From the NCBI GenBank assembly GCA_949840915.1, contig CATKXY010000008.1, positions 48,240 through 112,239 of the forward strand: DNA of 64,000 bases, in the 5' to 3' direction. Source of the DNA: an uncultured Lachnospiraceae bacterium. Its GTDB lineage: Bacteria > Bacillota > Clostridia > Lachnospirales > Lachnospiraceae. A model generated the notes under the pieces. The model ran no database searches. It saw only the letters and a list, made by a program, of their open reading frames with translations, and had not been told where the DNA came from. Positions 18,363 to 28,201 of the stretch are shown one piece after another; the stretch's first letter is position 1; the number at the start of each line of letters is the position of its first letter. Made by a program: the position numbers and the translations under genes.

Positions 18363-18444
18363 CCTTATGTGGAGAGATAAAATTAAATTGCGTTTTAAAC
18401 TACACTGTATCGAAAAGGGCTGCGTGCCGGGAGAGGAGCGGACT

Positions 18445-19863
18445 GTGGGAGCGGTAAATCTGGCTAACATAAGAAAAACCATATATTATCTGCAGAGAAA
18501 CGGTCTGCGCAGCACATGGTACGCCGTGCGGGAACGTCTCGAGGACAGAAAGGCGCCGCCCTATGTCTATGAGCCTCCCGCGAAAGCACAGCTCGAAAGA
18601 CAGCGGCAGGCAGTCCGGGAGGGAGCGGGGAGAGGCGCATATGAGGGAATTACGTTCAGCATCGTGGTGCCGGCCTATCGCACGCCGGCCCGGTATCTTC
18701 GGGAGCTGATCGCCTCCGTGCAGGCCCAGAGTTATCCCGATTGGGAACTGATTCTGGCAGACGCCACAGAGGACGACAGTGTGAAAGCGGCCGCAGAAGC
18801 ATATGCGGACAGTCCCGGCGTCCGTTATATCAGACTCTCGAAGAATTCGGGTATTTCCGGCAACACCAATGAGGCCCTGGAATATGCCCGGAATGCATAT
18901 ATAGGTCTATTGGATCATGACGATATCCTGACGCCGGACGCGCTCTTTGAGATGGCGGAGGCGATCCGCCGGGGGAGGGAGCGGGGAGAGGAGCCGCTGC
19001 TGCTCTATTCCGATGAGGATAAGTGTGACGGCGAGGGAGTTCTGTATTATGAACCCAATCGCAAAGAAAAGTTTAATTATGATTTGATATTGAGCAATAA
19101 TTACATATGTCATTTTATGGTAGCGGAACGAGGGCTGATACGGAAACTGAAGTTTCGACCGAAATTTGACGGCGCGCAGGATTATGATTTTGTTCTGCGT
19201 GCGCTGACGGAGTTGGAGATTCCTCGCCGGCCGGAGAGAGAGTCCCTGATCTGTCATGTACCGAAGGTGCTCTATCACTGGCGGTGCCATACGGCCTCCA
19301 CCGCTGAGAACCCGCGCAGCAAGGCCTATGCCTATAAGGCAGGGCAGCGTGCGCTGCAGGAGCATATCGCTGAGAACGGCATTGCGGGTCAGGCGTTCGC
19401 TTTAAAGCATGTGGGATTTTACTGTGTAAAGTACCATGTGGGAGCTTTTCCGGACTCCGTTTTTTCTTCCAGGCCCGATCTGGGCGCCGTGGGGGGGCCT
19501 GTGGTCAGACGGGGGAAAATCGCAGGCGGCAGGATGAGCGCAGGCGGAAAAGTCTACTATCGGGGACTCGGCGTCCACTATAGTGGCTACTTGCACAGGG
19601 CAGTGCTCACACAGGACGCGGAGGCGGTGGATATCCGCTGTCTTGCACTGCGGAAGGAATTGTATGAGCTGTTTCGTGATATAACAGGTGTTTCTTATTG
19701 CTGCAGGCCGGGGGAGGCGGTATTTGACGTATCTTTGCTGCCTGAGGACGCGGATATGAAGACCCTGAGCCTGAAGCTGTGCCGCGCCATCAGAGAACGG
19801 GGCTATCGCATTCTCTGGTGCAGGGACGAGTGTGTCGGAGGAGGATTGGGATGGATAAAATAA
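18445..19863 (+). CDS. GT2 glycosyltransferase (rhamnan-type)
   Basis: A cytoplasmic-face GT2 enzyme of 472 aa. Its N-terminus (NIRKTIYYLQRNGLRSTWYAV) is a frequent lead-in of rhamnosyltransferase-like proteins. The GT-A domain begins at about residue 70 (FSIVVPAYRTP) with LILADATEDD, GISGNTNEA, LDHDD (about 155) and YSDEDK. A C-terminal part from about 345 (DLGAVGGPVVRRG) resembles the distal half of a second, incomplete GT domain. The GTG at 18445 is preferred because AGGAG lies 6 bases upstream; the ATG at 18367 lacks a ribosome binding site and abuts a hairpin. Its end overlaps the next glycosyltransferase gene by 13 bp. Confidence 0.84.
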   Translation: MGAVNLANIRKTIYYLQRNGLRSTWYAVRERLEDRKAPPYVYEPPAKAQLERQRQAVREGAGRGAYEGITFSIVVPAYRTPARYLRELIASVQAQSYPDWELILADATEDDSVKAAAEAYADSPGVRYIRLSKNSGISGNTNEALEYARNAYIGLLDHDDILTPDALFEMAEAIRRGRERGEEPLLLYSDEDKCDGEGVLYYEPNRKEKFNYDLILSNNYICHFMVAERGLIRKLKFRPKFDGAQDYDFVLRALTELEIPRRPERESLICHVPKVLYHWRCHTASTAENPRSKAYAYKAGQRALQEHIAENGIAGQAFALKHVGFYCVKYHVGAFPDSVFSSRPDLGAVGGPVVRRGKIAGGRMSAGGKVYYRGLGVHYSGYLHRAVLTQDAEAVDIRCLALRKELYELFRDITGVSYCCRPGEAVFDVSLLPEDADMKTLSLKLCRAIRERGYRILWCRDECVGGGLGWIK

Positions 19864-20828
19864 CGGTCGTGATACCTAACTACAACGGAATGGATTATCT
19901 CAGGGGCTGTCTGGAAACCCTCTATGCACAGGAGGCGGGAACACCGGACTTTCAGGTGCTGGTGGTGGATAACGGATCAAGTGACAAAAGTGCAGAGCAG
20001 GCGGAAGCGCTTTTCCCTGCCGTCCGTGTCATCCGTCTCTCGGAGAATACGGGTTTCAGTCATGCGGTGAATGTGGGGATCAGGGCCTCCGACACTCCTT
20101 ATATTATTTTGCTGAACAATGATACAAAAGTTAAAGCAGGATTTGTTAAAAATCTTTATGATGCTATCCGAAAAAATAAAAGAGCTTTTTCGGTCAGTGC
20201 CAGGATGCTGATGTGGGACAGACCGGAGCTGACGGACGATGCGGGGGATCTCTACACGGTCATGGGATGGGCTTATGCCCGTGGCAAGGGGAGACCTGCC
20301 CAAAACTATGACAGGAAAGTTAAGGTGTTCTCTGCCTGCGCCGGCGCTGCCATCTACAGGCGCAGCATCCTGGAGGAGATCGGTCTTTTTGATGAGCTGC
20401 ACTTTGCCTATCTGGAGGATTTGGATCTGGGATATCGGGCGCGCATTTATGGATATTGCAATTTATATGAGCCGGGGGCTGAGGTGCTGCATTTTGGCAG
20501 CGCGTCCACCGGCTCGCGCTATAATCTGCGCAAGACAGAGCTGGCGTCCGCCAACTCTGTCTATATCGTATACAAGAATATGCCTCTTTTGCAGCTGATT
20601 TGGAATCTGCCGTTTCTGATTCCGGGATTTTTGATCAAATGGCTGTTTTTCTGCCGCAAGAGGATGGGAACGGTCTATCTCAAAGGTATTGCGGAGGGCA
20701 TACGACGCTGCAGACATCCTTTGGGACGCGCGGCGAAGGTTCCTTTCCGATGGAGCAATCTGGGACATTATCTTGAGATACAGCAGGAGCTGTATGTAAA
20801 TCTGGTGGGGCTCTTGACCCGCAGATAA
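19851..20828 (+). CDS. GT2 rhamnosyltransferase-like protein (WbbL type)
   Basis: A 325-aa GT2 enzyme. Residues 3-13 hold ITVVIPNYNGM, then VVDNGSSD, ENTGFSHAVNVGI, LLNNDTKV (DXD-like), FSACAGAAIYRR and FAYLEDLDLGYRARI. This series is typical of WbbL/RfbF-type rhamnosyltransferases. The C-terminus has an amphipathic/hydrophobic stretch (IWNLPFLIPGFLIKWLFF) that likely rests on the membrane. The ATG at 19851 follows GGAGGATTGGG and overlaps the preceding gene by 13 bp, so the two are translationally coupled. The rhamnose donor fits the rmlABC genes nearby but the linkage is unknown. Confidence 0.87.
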   Translation: MDKITVVIPNYNGMDYLRGCLETLYAQEAGTPDFQVLVVDNGSSDKSAEQAEALFPAVRVIRLSENTGFSHAVNVGIRASDTPYIILLNNDTKVKAGFVKNLYDAIRKNKRAFSVSARMLMWDRPELTDDAGDLYTVMGWAYARGKGRPAQNYDRKVKVFSACAGAAIYRRSILEEIGLFDELHFAYLEDLDLGYRARIYGYCNLYEPGAEVLHFGSASTGSRYNLRKTELASANSVYIVYKNMPLLQLIWNLPFLIPGFLIKWLFFCRKRMGTVYLKGIAEGIRRCRHPLGRAAKVPFRWSNLGHYLEIQQELYVNLVGLLTRR

Positions 20829-20859
20829 AAGCGGTAATCTATTTTACAGGAGAGTGGAT

Positions 20860-21282
20860 ATGATCTTAAAAATCAATCTGAAACAGATAGGCCGGCGAAA
20901 GCAGAGAATTGCGCCCGTTGATTTTGAGTATCATCCCGTGCCGGAAACGGTTCGGGAGCTGATTGCACAGACCGTCATAAACTGTGTTGACTCCTATAAC
21001 GAGCGTGTCCGCAAAGGAGAGGATCACACGAAGCCTCTCTCGGAAGAGCAGATTACCGATCTGGCGGATATCGGCAAGATTGCCTTCGGAATTAATTACG
21101 GCGGCAGAGAACAGGCGGCGGACAAAGCGGTGGATAATGCCCTCCAGTCCTTTGAGGACGGGCTTTACCGGGTGTTTTTAAATGACGATGAGCTGGAGAG
21201 GCTGGATGAGGAAATCGATGTGAAGGAGAACGACACCCTTACTTTTATCAGACTGACCATGCTTGCGGGGAGGATGTGGTGA
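20860..21282 (+). CDS. Unknown 140-aa protein paired with the DUF4132 protein
   Basis: I do not recognise a family. The protein is soluble, without signal or membrane segments, mostly helical by composition and acidic in its second half (DDELERLDEEIDVKEND). The N-terminus (ILKINLKQIGRRKQRI) is basic. The ATG at 20860 has AGGAG about 8 bases upstream; a GTG at 20854 is also in frame. The stop is separated by one base from the start of the giant DUF4132 gene, so the two are almost certainly co-translated and may form a complex. They interrupt the polysaccharide genes and no link to sugar chemistry is visible. Confidence 0.7.
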   Translation: MILKINLKQIGRRKQRIAPVDFEYHPVPETVRELIAQTVINCVDSYNERVRKGEDHTKPLSEEQITDLADIGKIAFGINYGGREQAADKAVDNALQSFEDGLYRVFLNDDELERLDEEIDVKENDTLTFIRLTMLAGRMW

Positions 21283-21283
21283 T

Positions 21284-24200
21284 ATGGAGAAACTCACGAA
21301 CGAACAGAGAGCAAAACGAAAGAAGCTTGCGGAAACGTATAAAGAAAAGGTGAACGCCCGTTGGAATCAAGTGTACAATTCGCTGGATGACGAGCAAAAG
21401 AAATTTATCGGCGGTTATCAGGGCAGGCTCAACGATGAGTTGATAGAATGCCTCAACAGCGGCAAAAACCCTTCGGAATTTTTCCGGACAGAGGGGAAAT
21501 GGCTGTTTGGCGGCTGTATTCTCGATCGCCACAGAGACGCTTTTCTGTATATGGCGGATAACTGCACGGCTTTTGTCTATCAGACGGGCTGGAGCAGAAG
21601 GTCTTTTCGCTCCGAGGATACTTCGCTTTATTGGGCCAAGCTTTATGATATGATGACAAGCTTCAGGAAAATCAACGCTTTCGATGTGGAGCTTATGGAT
21701 TTTGTGGAGGACAATCTCCCGGAGGAGCAGGCGGCATACAAGCATGAGAACGGGTTTGGCGTGAATGATTATCTGCTGGCGTATGAGATAGATGCGGGGA
21801 ACACCCGCGTCATAAACTATGTGAAGGACGCGCTTGACAGCGGCAGTGATAACGCAGTGAGCTACAAACTGCTCTCGGGCATTTTTATGAGCAAACATAC
21901 TGAGCTGCACGAGCTTGTATGCCGACTGCTTCTGGCGGCGAGACTGCAGGAAGGGCTGAGACAAGCTATCTGTGAAAACTCTGACGGAGGCAGAATTGAG
22001 CCGTTTATCATGATGCTGCGCACGATCCGGGACAACGATCTGATCCGTTTTTCATCGGTGAAGAGAGCGGTGGGATGCTTTATCGGCCTCCTTACCGAAG
22101 AGAGCAGGGATTTGGAGCGCATAAGCGCTAAGAGTCTTGATCTCATGATCAATTGTCTCGAGGACGGTCATTACAGAGACGATTGTCTGTGCAGCGAAGA
22201 TTCCATGAAGCTCTATGTTGCGCTCTGGGCTCTGGCCTGCCGGGAATTTAGAGACTGCGAGAAAAGGATTGCCGGGTTCGCGGAATCCGGCACGGCTCAT
22301 CAGGCCATGACCGTGGGGGTGTTCGTGCAGAATCTTGGTTCTGACGCCCGACACAGACTTGCGGTAAAGACTGTGTTGCTACGACACGAAGAGCTTGATG
22401 TTATGGCGGTATATCTCCCCATGATCGCCAGTACCAATTCTTATTATTCAAACAGCGAGAGGAAGCAGATAAAGACCGACATATCCCATCGCTATGACAG
22501 GGAAACCGCAAAAAAGCTGTATGATGTCTTGAACGAAATGCTTCTGAAGCTGCCCAAAAACGATCTGGAATTCAATCCCTGTGTATTTCCCTGGAACGCT
22601 GCATATCTGACAAAGACGGATATTGTGAAGAGGCTTTGCGTCATCGCAGACGACCTTGGCGATGAGGATAAAATAGACGAGACCTGTGTCAAAATCCCGA
22701 TGATCAAGAACACAAATTATTACGGGACAGGGAGAAGCCAGCAGATCAAACTGCTGCTGGACAATCCGCGGACCGAGGTGCAGCTTGATACCCTTGTGAG
22801 TCTTGCATGTGACAAGGAAGAATATTCAAGAAAAGCAGTTTTTGATATTCTATCCGGATGCGAACTTTCGGAAAAGCATTATAAAATGCTTGAGGACATG
22901 CTGAAATATAAAGCCGCGGATATGCGGCAGAGTCTGATCGACACACTTTTCAGGCAGCCGGAGAAACAGCTTATGGAATGCATAAGACGGCTTTGTACGG
23001 ATAAGAAAGAAGAAAAGCGCACGGCCGGACTTGATATGATTATCAGAATCAGCGAATCCGACAGAACAGAGACAGTCAAGTCTGAATCTAAGGCTTTTGT
23101 GCAGATCATAGAAAATCCCACCTCAAAGGAGCAGATTCTCATCGACAGAATCCGTGCGGACGAGAGCGGGGAGGAGGCCCCGGAGGGCTATGGGCTTTAC
23201 TGCGGAACGGACGATTTCACACCGCAGATTGACGGGGAGTTTATCGCTTCATGCAAGGCTGATTTTATAAAGCTGTTTCCCGGGACCCATCTATTCGGCA
23301 ATAAAGAGGGCAGGCCCAATGCCGGGAAAAACAATGTCATGCACGAAGTGATCTCAGCTCTGGATCAGCTGATCGAGGAACACAAAAATGACGAATATCT
23401 GGATACCTATGCGGGAGAAAGACTGCTTGGCGATGATTCGAGTTATCATCACTTTGAGATAAAGGAGCAGGACGGAACCTGCCATATTGCGTTCAGAGAG
23501 CTTTGGGACGAGTTCTATACGCGGCATATTCAGGAGGAAGAGTTGCTTTTCAAGCTTATGATCTACCTGGTGGGAGACAATACCGGGCGAAAGGTTTCCG
23601 ATAAATTCGCCGAAAAGATTTACGGCAGTGAGTTTGCGGGGAAGCATTCCTATATACACCCGGCAAAAATAGCACGGATAATAGCTTACTATTGCCGGAA
23701 ACATTTGAGGAGTGCGGATCATTTTACCGCCGCCTGTGCCCTGGGATATTATATTGCGTGTGAGGCGGAACAAAAGGAGCTTTATGATTTTATTGCCGGT
23801 CCGTCCTATGGCAACAGGGCATCTGTTATCACCTTCTTTCTTGACGGAAAGAAGCTTAAATTTGACAATACGGATTATAAGGCTGTCGTCACTGCAATTT
23901 CCGATGAAAAGTTAAAACCTGTTCTGGCTATGCTGAACGTGTTTGATTCTGATTCGGCTGATACGGTTCCGGCAGCTCTTAAAGATCGCTTCATAGACAT
24001 TTTCTCCATCAGATTTCTGCTGGGGAAACGCTTCGGATTTTTTGACGCGGGTGCTAAGGACAGACAGAATTATCAGATATCGCAGGAGTTATATGTGCCG
24101 TTTACGGTATGCTCGCTCATTCTGGCGGGGTACAGGCAAATAATCAGCAGCGGCTTTATGTACAGGATGCTTATGACAAAGCTGCTGCCCGGTGCGCTGA

Positions 24201-26479
24201 GCGATCTGTCCCAGCTGATTTCCTTCCAAAAGTCGGGAGAGGCAAAAGCGGCCTCAAGGTTTTATAATTATCGGAACAGCGAAGGTTTTATCAGGGCGCT
24301 GCTGGAGCTTCAGACCTCCGAAACTCTCTCCGGGCATGAATTTACGGACGAGGACAATAGAAAGCTGAATTTTGCGGCACAGATCGGGGAGAACATCATA
24401 GGGGTGGTTTTGAAAGCTGAGTTGACAAGGGGCGATACCGAGACAGAGTTCTCAAGAACCATCGGCAATATCAAGCGCATTTACGGCGGAGATAATCTGG
24501 TCAGGATTCTGGCGGCAATGGGTAGGGATACACTGGACCGCTCCACCTACTTTTATTCCTATAACGGTGTGTCTAAAAAACAGGCCTTAAGCTATCTGCT
24601 GGGTGTCTGCGTTCCCGACCGGAATGACAGTGCCGCCGGATTAAAGGAGCTTATCTCAAAGACGGACATCACGGAAAACCGGATGATCGAGGCGGCGTTG
24701 TTCTCTCCAGCGTGGCTTGACCTTGTGGAGGAATATCTGGGCTGGAACGGCTTCAAGTCGGCATGTTATTATTTTATAGCCCATATGAACGAATCGGTAG
24801 ATGATAGAACCAAGGCTGTCATTGCAAAATATACTCCTGTATCCACAGAGGATCTGAACGAGGGGGCTTTTGACCCCGAATGGTTTAAGGATGCGCTCCG
24901 GACCGTGGGCGAGGAGCGTTTTAATCAGATCTATCAAGCCGCAAAATACATCTCAAGCGGCGCAAAGCATACGCGGGCGAGAAAGTATGCGGATGCGGTG
25001 AGAGGTCAGCTTGATAAGGCAAAAACTGCCGGGGAGATCACTCAAAAGCGCAACAAGGATACGCTGATGGCCTATGCGTTGATCCCCCTTGACGGTGATC
25101 AGGACATGGTCGGGCGCTATCTGTTTATCCAGGAATTCAAAAAGCAGAGCAAAAAGTTCGGGGCCCAGAGGAGAGCCAGCGAGAGTACTGCCGCGGACTG
25201 CGCATTGCAGAATCTGGCAAAGAACGCGGGATTTTCGGATGTCTCCAGACTTACTCTGCGAATGGAAACCAAATTGTTTGAGAACATAGAATACATGCTC
25301 GACTGGAATGAAATAGACGAGATCAGGATCAAGATCGGGATTGATGACAATGGAAAGGCTGAGATCAATTGCGAAAAGGGCGGCAAGGCTTTAAAATCGC
25401 TTCCCGCCAAATACAAGAAGAACGAAAAGATCCTGGCCTTTAACGAGACCAGGAAGCAGTTGACTGAACAGTACCGCAGGACGCGTCAGATGTTTGAGGA
25501 GGCCATGGAGAACGAGACGGAGTTTACTGTGGAGGAACTGAATCTGCTGTGTACGAATCCCGCCCTTCATCCTATTGTTTCAAGGCTTGTGTACAAGATG
25601 GGGGACAGGCTGGGATTTCTGGACGGCGCTGTCCTGAGAGACCGGTCGGGCGGGGAGATCAAAATAACCGCCGGGACGATTCTCAAAATAGCGCATCCCT
25701 ATGATATTTATCTGGAGGGGCACTGGCACGAATATCAGCGGTATCTGTTTGAAAACGGGATACGGCAGCCCTTTAAGCAGGTGTTCAGAGAGCTGTATGT
25801 CAAAACACCCGAGGAATCACAGATTTATCATTCTCTGCGCTATGCGGGCAATCAGATTCAGCCGCTCAAGGCAAAGGCCTGCCTCAAGACCAGACGCTGG
25901 GTGGCCGATGTGGAGGAGGGACTGCAGAAGATCTATTACAGGGAGAATATCATCGCGTCCGTCTATGCGCTGGCAGACTGGTTCTCCCCTGCGGATATCG
26001 AGGCTCCGACGCTGGAGTGGGTGGGATTTTTCGACAGAAAGACTTACAGGCCCATCAAAATTGAGGATGTGCCGGATATTATTTTCTCGGAGGTAATGCG
26101 TGATATCGACATGGCTGTGAGCGTGGCGCATGCGGGCGGCGTGGATCCCGAGACCAGCCACTCCACAGTGGAAATGCGCAGGGCGCTCATCGAGCTTACG
26201 CTGCCGTTGTTCAAGCTGAAAAATGTGCGGCTTGAGGGAACGCATGCGTTTATCACCGGAGAACGTGCAGACTATTCGATTCACCTGGGCAGCGGAGTGG
26301 TGCATCTGCAGGGCGGCCCGATGATCAATGTTCTGCCGGTTCACTCACAACACAGGGGAAAGCTGTTTTTGCCCTTTGTGGACGATGATCCCAAAACAGC
26401 GCAGATCATCTCTGAGGTTCTGCTGTTTGCGGAGGATAGGAAGATAAAGGATCCGTTTATTCTCGAGCAGATCAGGTAA
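21284..26479 (+). CDS. Giant DUF4132-family protein
   Basis: A 1731-aa soluble protein, by far the largest in the window. The N-terminal and middle parts are rich in helical repeats; residues about 480-620 look like HEAT/ARM units (TLVSLACDKEEYSRKAVFDIL, MRQSLIDTLFRQPEKQL). The C-terminal third carries the DUF4132 region (about 1300-1560, with HPYDIYLEGHWHEYQRYLFE at about 1470). A conserved end domain follows (about 1600-1730) with the motif GGVDPETSHSTVEMR and LGSGVVHLQGG. E. coli MolR belongs to the same family; its role is not established. The ATG follows a GGAGG stretch and one base separates it from the 140-aa gene. No signal peptide or membrane helix is seen. Function cannot be assigned. 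Confidence 0.85.
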   Translation: MEKLTNEQRAKRKKLAETYKEKVNARWNQVYNSLDDEQKKFIGGYQGRLNDELIECLNSGKNPSEFFRTEGKWLFGGCILDRHRDAFLYMADNCTAFVYQTGWSRRSFRSEDTSLYWAKLYDMMTSFRKINAFDVELMDFVEDNLPEEQAAYKHENGFGVNDYLLAYEIDAGNTRVINYVKDALDSGSDNAVSYKLLSGIFMSKHTELHELVCRLLLAARLQEGLRQAICENSDGGRIEPFIMMLRTIRDNDLIRFSSVKRAVGCFIGLLTEESRDLERISAKSLDLMINCLEDGHYRDDCLCSEDSMKLYVALWALACREFRDCEKRIAGFAESGTAHQAMTVGVFVQNLGSDARHRLAVKTVLLRHEELDVMAVYLPMIASTNSYYSNSERKQIKTDISHRYDRETAKKLYDVLNEMLLKLPKNDLEFNPCVFPWNAAYLTKTDIVKRLCVIADDLGDEDKIDETCVKIPMIKNTNYYGTGRSQQIKLLLDNPRTEVQLDTLVSLACDKEEYSRKAVFDILSGCELSEKHYKMLEDMLKYKAADMRQSLIDTLFRQPEKQLMECIRRLCTDKKEEKRTAGLDMIIRISESDRTETVKSESKAFVQIIENPTSKEQILIDRIRADESGEEAPEGYGLYCGTDDFTPQIDGEFIASCKADFIKLFPGTHLFGNKEGRPNAGKNNVMHEVISALDQLIEEHKNDEYLDTYAGERLLGDDSSYHHFEIKEQDGTCHIAFRELWDEFYTRHIQEEELLFKLMIYLVGDNTGRKVSDKFAEKIYGSEFAGKHSYIHPAKIARIIAYYCRKHLRSADHFTAACALGYYIACEAEQKELYDFIAGPSYGNRASVITFFLDGKKLKFDNTDYKAVVTAISDEKLKPVLAMLNVFDSDSADTVPAALKDRFIDIFSIRFLLGKRFGFFDAGAKDRQNYQISQELYVPFTVCSLILAGYRQIISSGFMYRMLMTKLLPGALSDLSQLISFQKSGEAKAASRFYNYRNSEGFIRALLELQTSETLSGHEFTDEDNRKLNFAAQIGENIIGVVLKAELTRGDTETEFSRTIGNIKRIYGGDNLVRILAAMGRDTLDRSTYFYSYNGVSKKQALSYLLGVCVPDRNDSAAGLKELISKTDITENRMIEAALFSPAWLDLVEEYLGWNGFKSACYYFIAHMNESVDDRTKAVIAKYTPVSTEDLNEGAFDPEWFKDALRTVGEERFNQIYQAAKYISSGAKHTRARKYADAVRGQLDKAKTAGEITQKRNKDTLMAYALIPLDGDQDMVGRYLFIQEFKKQSKKFGAQRRASESTAADCALQNLAKNAGFSDVSRLTLRMETKLFENIEYMLDWNEIDEIRIKIGIDDNGKAEINCEKGGKALKSLPAKYKKNEKILAFNETRKQLTEQYRRTRQMFEEAMENETEFTVEELNLLCTNPALHPIVSRLVYKMGDRLGFLDGAVLRDRSGGEIKITAGTILKIAHPYDIYLEGHWHEYQRYLFENGIRQPFKQVFRELYVKTPEESQIYHSLRYAGNQIQPLKAKACLKTRRWVADVEEGLQKIYYRENIIASVYALADWFSPADIEAPTLEWVGFFDRKTYRPIKIEDVPDIIFSEVMRDIDMAVSVAHAGGVDPETSHSTVEMRRALIELTLPLFKLKNVRLEGTHAFITGERADYSIHLGSGVVHLQGGPMINVLPVHSQHRGKLFLPFVDDDPKTAQIISEVLLFAEDRKIKDPFILEQIR

Positions 26480-26682
26480 CCGTTTCCGCTGCGTATAAAT
26501 ATCCGGTTTCTTTCAAACACATTTTCATTTTTTTCCAGTATTTTTATGCACAGTTTAGCCATGAAATGCAGATAATACAGTTGGAGCCTGCTCCTGTAAT
26601 CTGTCGGGATGATTCTGCAAAAAACGCCATGAAACGTCAAAATCTTATGATTTCTTAAGAAATGGCTTCATAAATACTTAAG

Positions 26683-26711
26683 TTGACGATATATAGGCAT
26701 TCTTGTAAAAT
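26683..26711 (+). promoter_or_regulatory. Sigma-A type promoter before the sugar transferase gene
   Basis: TTGACG (26683-26688), a 17-base spacer, then TAAAAT (26706-26711). Transcription would start near 26718, so the in-frame ATG at 26717 cannot be used and translation must begin at 26759. The remaining 26480-26680 stretch is A+T-rich, with a short palindrome TTTCTTAAGAAA and no gene. Confidence 0.72.
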
Positions 26712-26758
26712 GATTCATGGGTGCAGAGCTTTTGTGTGAAAGAGACCGGGTGGCGCTT

Positions 26759-28165
26759 ATGATAAAAGACAATCAGAAGGTGTTTAACAGATTGCTGGTC
26801 ATATTGGATGCGGTCATTATTGCTGCCTCTTTTATGTTTGCCTACTATATTAAATTTTATATCCTGAATGACGGTCCCGGGCCGGGCGTGCTGCCTGCGG
26901 AGGATTATGTTTCGTTGCTCCTCTTTATGGTTCCGGGCTTTATTCTGCTGTATTACAGATGCGGAGTTTACGCACCCAAGCGTACGGTGCGCCGCAGATT
27001 TGAGATATACGGTATCATTCAGGCCAATACGGTAGGGCTTGCCGCCATGATCATTCTGCTCTACATGGTGGTGAAAGAGATCAACTACTCCCGTTCAGTG
27101 ATTATGTTTTTCTATATGCTGAACATTTTCCTCACCAGCTGTCTGCGGATCGCATTGCGCAAAAGTCTACAGACCATGCGCAGCAAGGGCTACAATCTGA
27201 AGCACATGCTGATGGTGGGATATTCCAGGGCTACCGAGGAGTATATCGACCGCCTGCAGGACAATCCGCAGTGGGGTTATGTGGTGTGCGGGATACTGGA
27301 CGACCACATTCCGGCCGGAACGCTGTACAAGGGTGTGAAGGTGCTGGGAAGCCTGGGGAATCTGGAGATCATTCTGCCCGAGAACAAGCTGGATGAGATC
27401 GCCATCACACTTTCTCTGAGAGATTATGACTATCTGGCGGAGATTGTAAATATCTGTGAGAAATCCGGTGTTCACACCAAATTTATACCGGATTACAACA
27501 GTCTGATACCCACAAGGCCGTACACGGAGGATCTGATGGGACTTCCGGTGATCAATATCCGCTATGTGCCGCTGACAAATACGGGCAACATGCTCGTGAA
27601 GCGGATCGTGGATATTGCGGGATCGCTGTTTGGCATTCTGATCACATCGCCTGTCATGCTGATATGCGCCCTTGCGGTGAAGCTCAGCAGTCCGGGGCCG
27701 GTGATCTTTAAACAGGAGCGGGTCGGACTGCACAATAAGCCGTTTTTTATGTATAAGTTCCGCAGCATGGAGCTGCAGACTCCGGGCAGGGAGAAAAAGG
27801 CCTGGACCGTGAAGGATGATCCCAGAGTGACAGGGGTGGGCAAGGTGATGAGACGCACCAGTCTGGATGAGCTGCCGCAGTTGTTCAATATTCTCAAGGG
27901 AGATATGAGTCTGGTGGGCCCGAGACCGGAGAGACCTCATTTTGTGGAGAAGTTCCGGGAGGAGATTCCCCGTTATATGGTAAAGCATCAGGTTCGGCCG
28001 GGACTGACCGGCTGGGCGCAGGTGAACGGACTGCGGGGGGACACTTCCATCCGTAAGAGAATAGAATACGATATCTATTATATTGAAAACTGGACACTGG
28101 GATTTGACATCAAGATTATATTCCTGACGTTTTTCACAGGATTTATTAATAAAAATGCATATTAA
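26759..28165 (+). CDS. Polyprenyl-phosphate sugar-1-phosphate transferase (priming enzyme)
   Basis: Starts polysaccharide synthesis by moving a sugar-1-phosphate from a UDP-sugar to undecaprenyl phosphate at the inner face of the membrane. The 468-aa protein has about four N-terminal membrane helices, a CoA-binding-like Rossmann domain (residues about 130-250: MLMVGYSRATEEYIDRL, VVCGILDDH), a re-entrant hydrophobic helix (about 280-315) and the catalytic domain. The catalytic motifs are VIFKQERVGLHNKPF, MYKFRSM, RRTSLDELPQLFNIL, SLVGPRPERP and RPGLTGWAQVNG. The ATG at 26759 has a weak site but is dictated by the promoter just upstream. It has its own promoter and is followed by the LCP gene. 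Confidence 0.94.
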   Translation: MIKDNQKVFNRLLVILDAVIIAASFMFAYYIKFYILNDGPGPGVLPAEDYVSLLLFMVPGFILLYYRCGVYAPKRTVRRRFEIYGIIQANTVGLAAMIILLYMVVKEINYSRSVIMFFYMLNIFLTSCLRIALRKSLQTMRSKGYNLKHMLMVGYSRATEEYIDRLQDNPQWGYVVCGILDDHIPAGTLYKGVKVLGSLGNLEIILPENKLDEIAITLSLRDYDYLAEIVNICEKSGVHTKFIPDYNSLIPTRPYTEDLMGLPVINIRYVPLTNTGNMLVKRIVDIAGSLFGILITSPVMLICALAVKLSSPGPVIFKQERVGLHNKPFFMYKFRSMELQTPGREKKAWTVKDDPRVTGVGKVMRRTSLDELPQLFNILKGDMSLVGPRPERPHFVEKFREEIPRYMVKHQVRPGLTGWAQVNGLRGDTSIRKRIEYDIYYIENWTLGFDIKIIFLTFFTGFINKNAY

Positions 28166-28201
28166 AAAACGCAGTCAATGCAGATGAAGGAGAAAAGGGT
28201 T

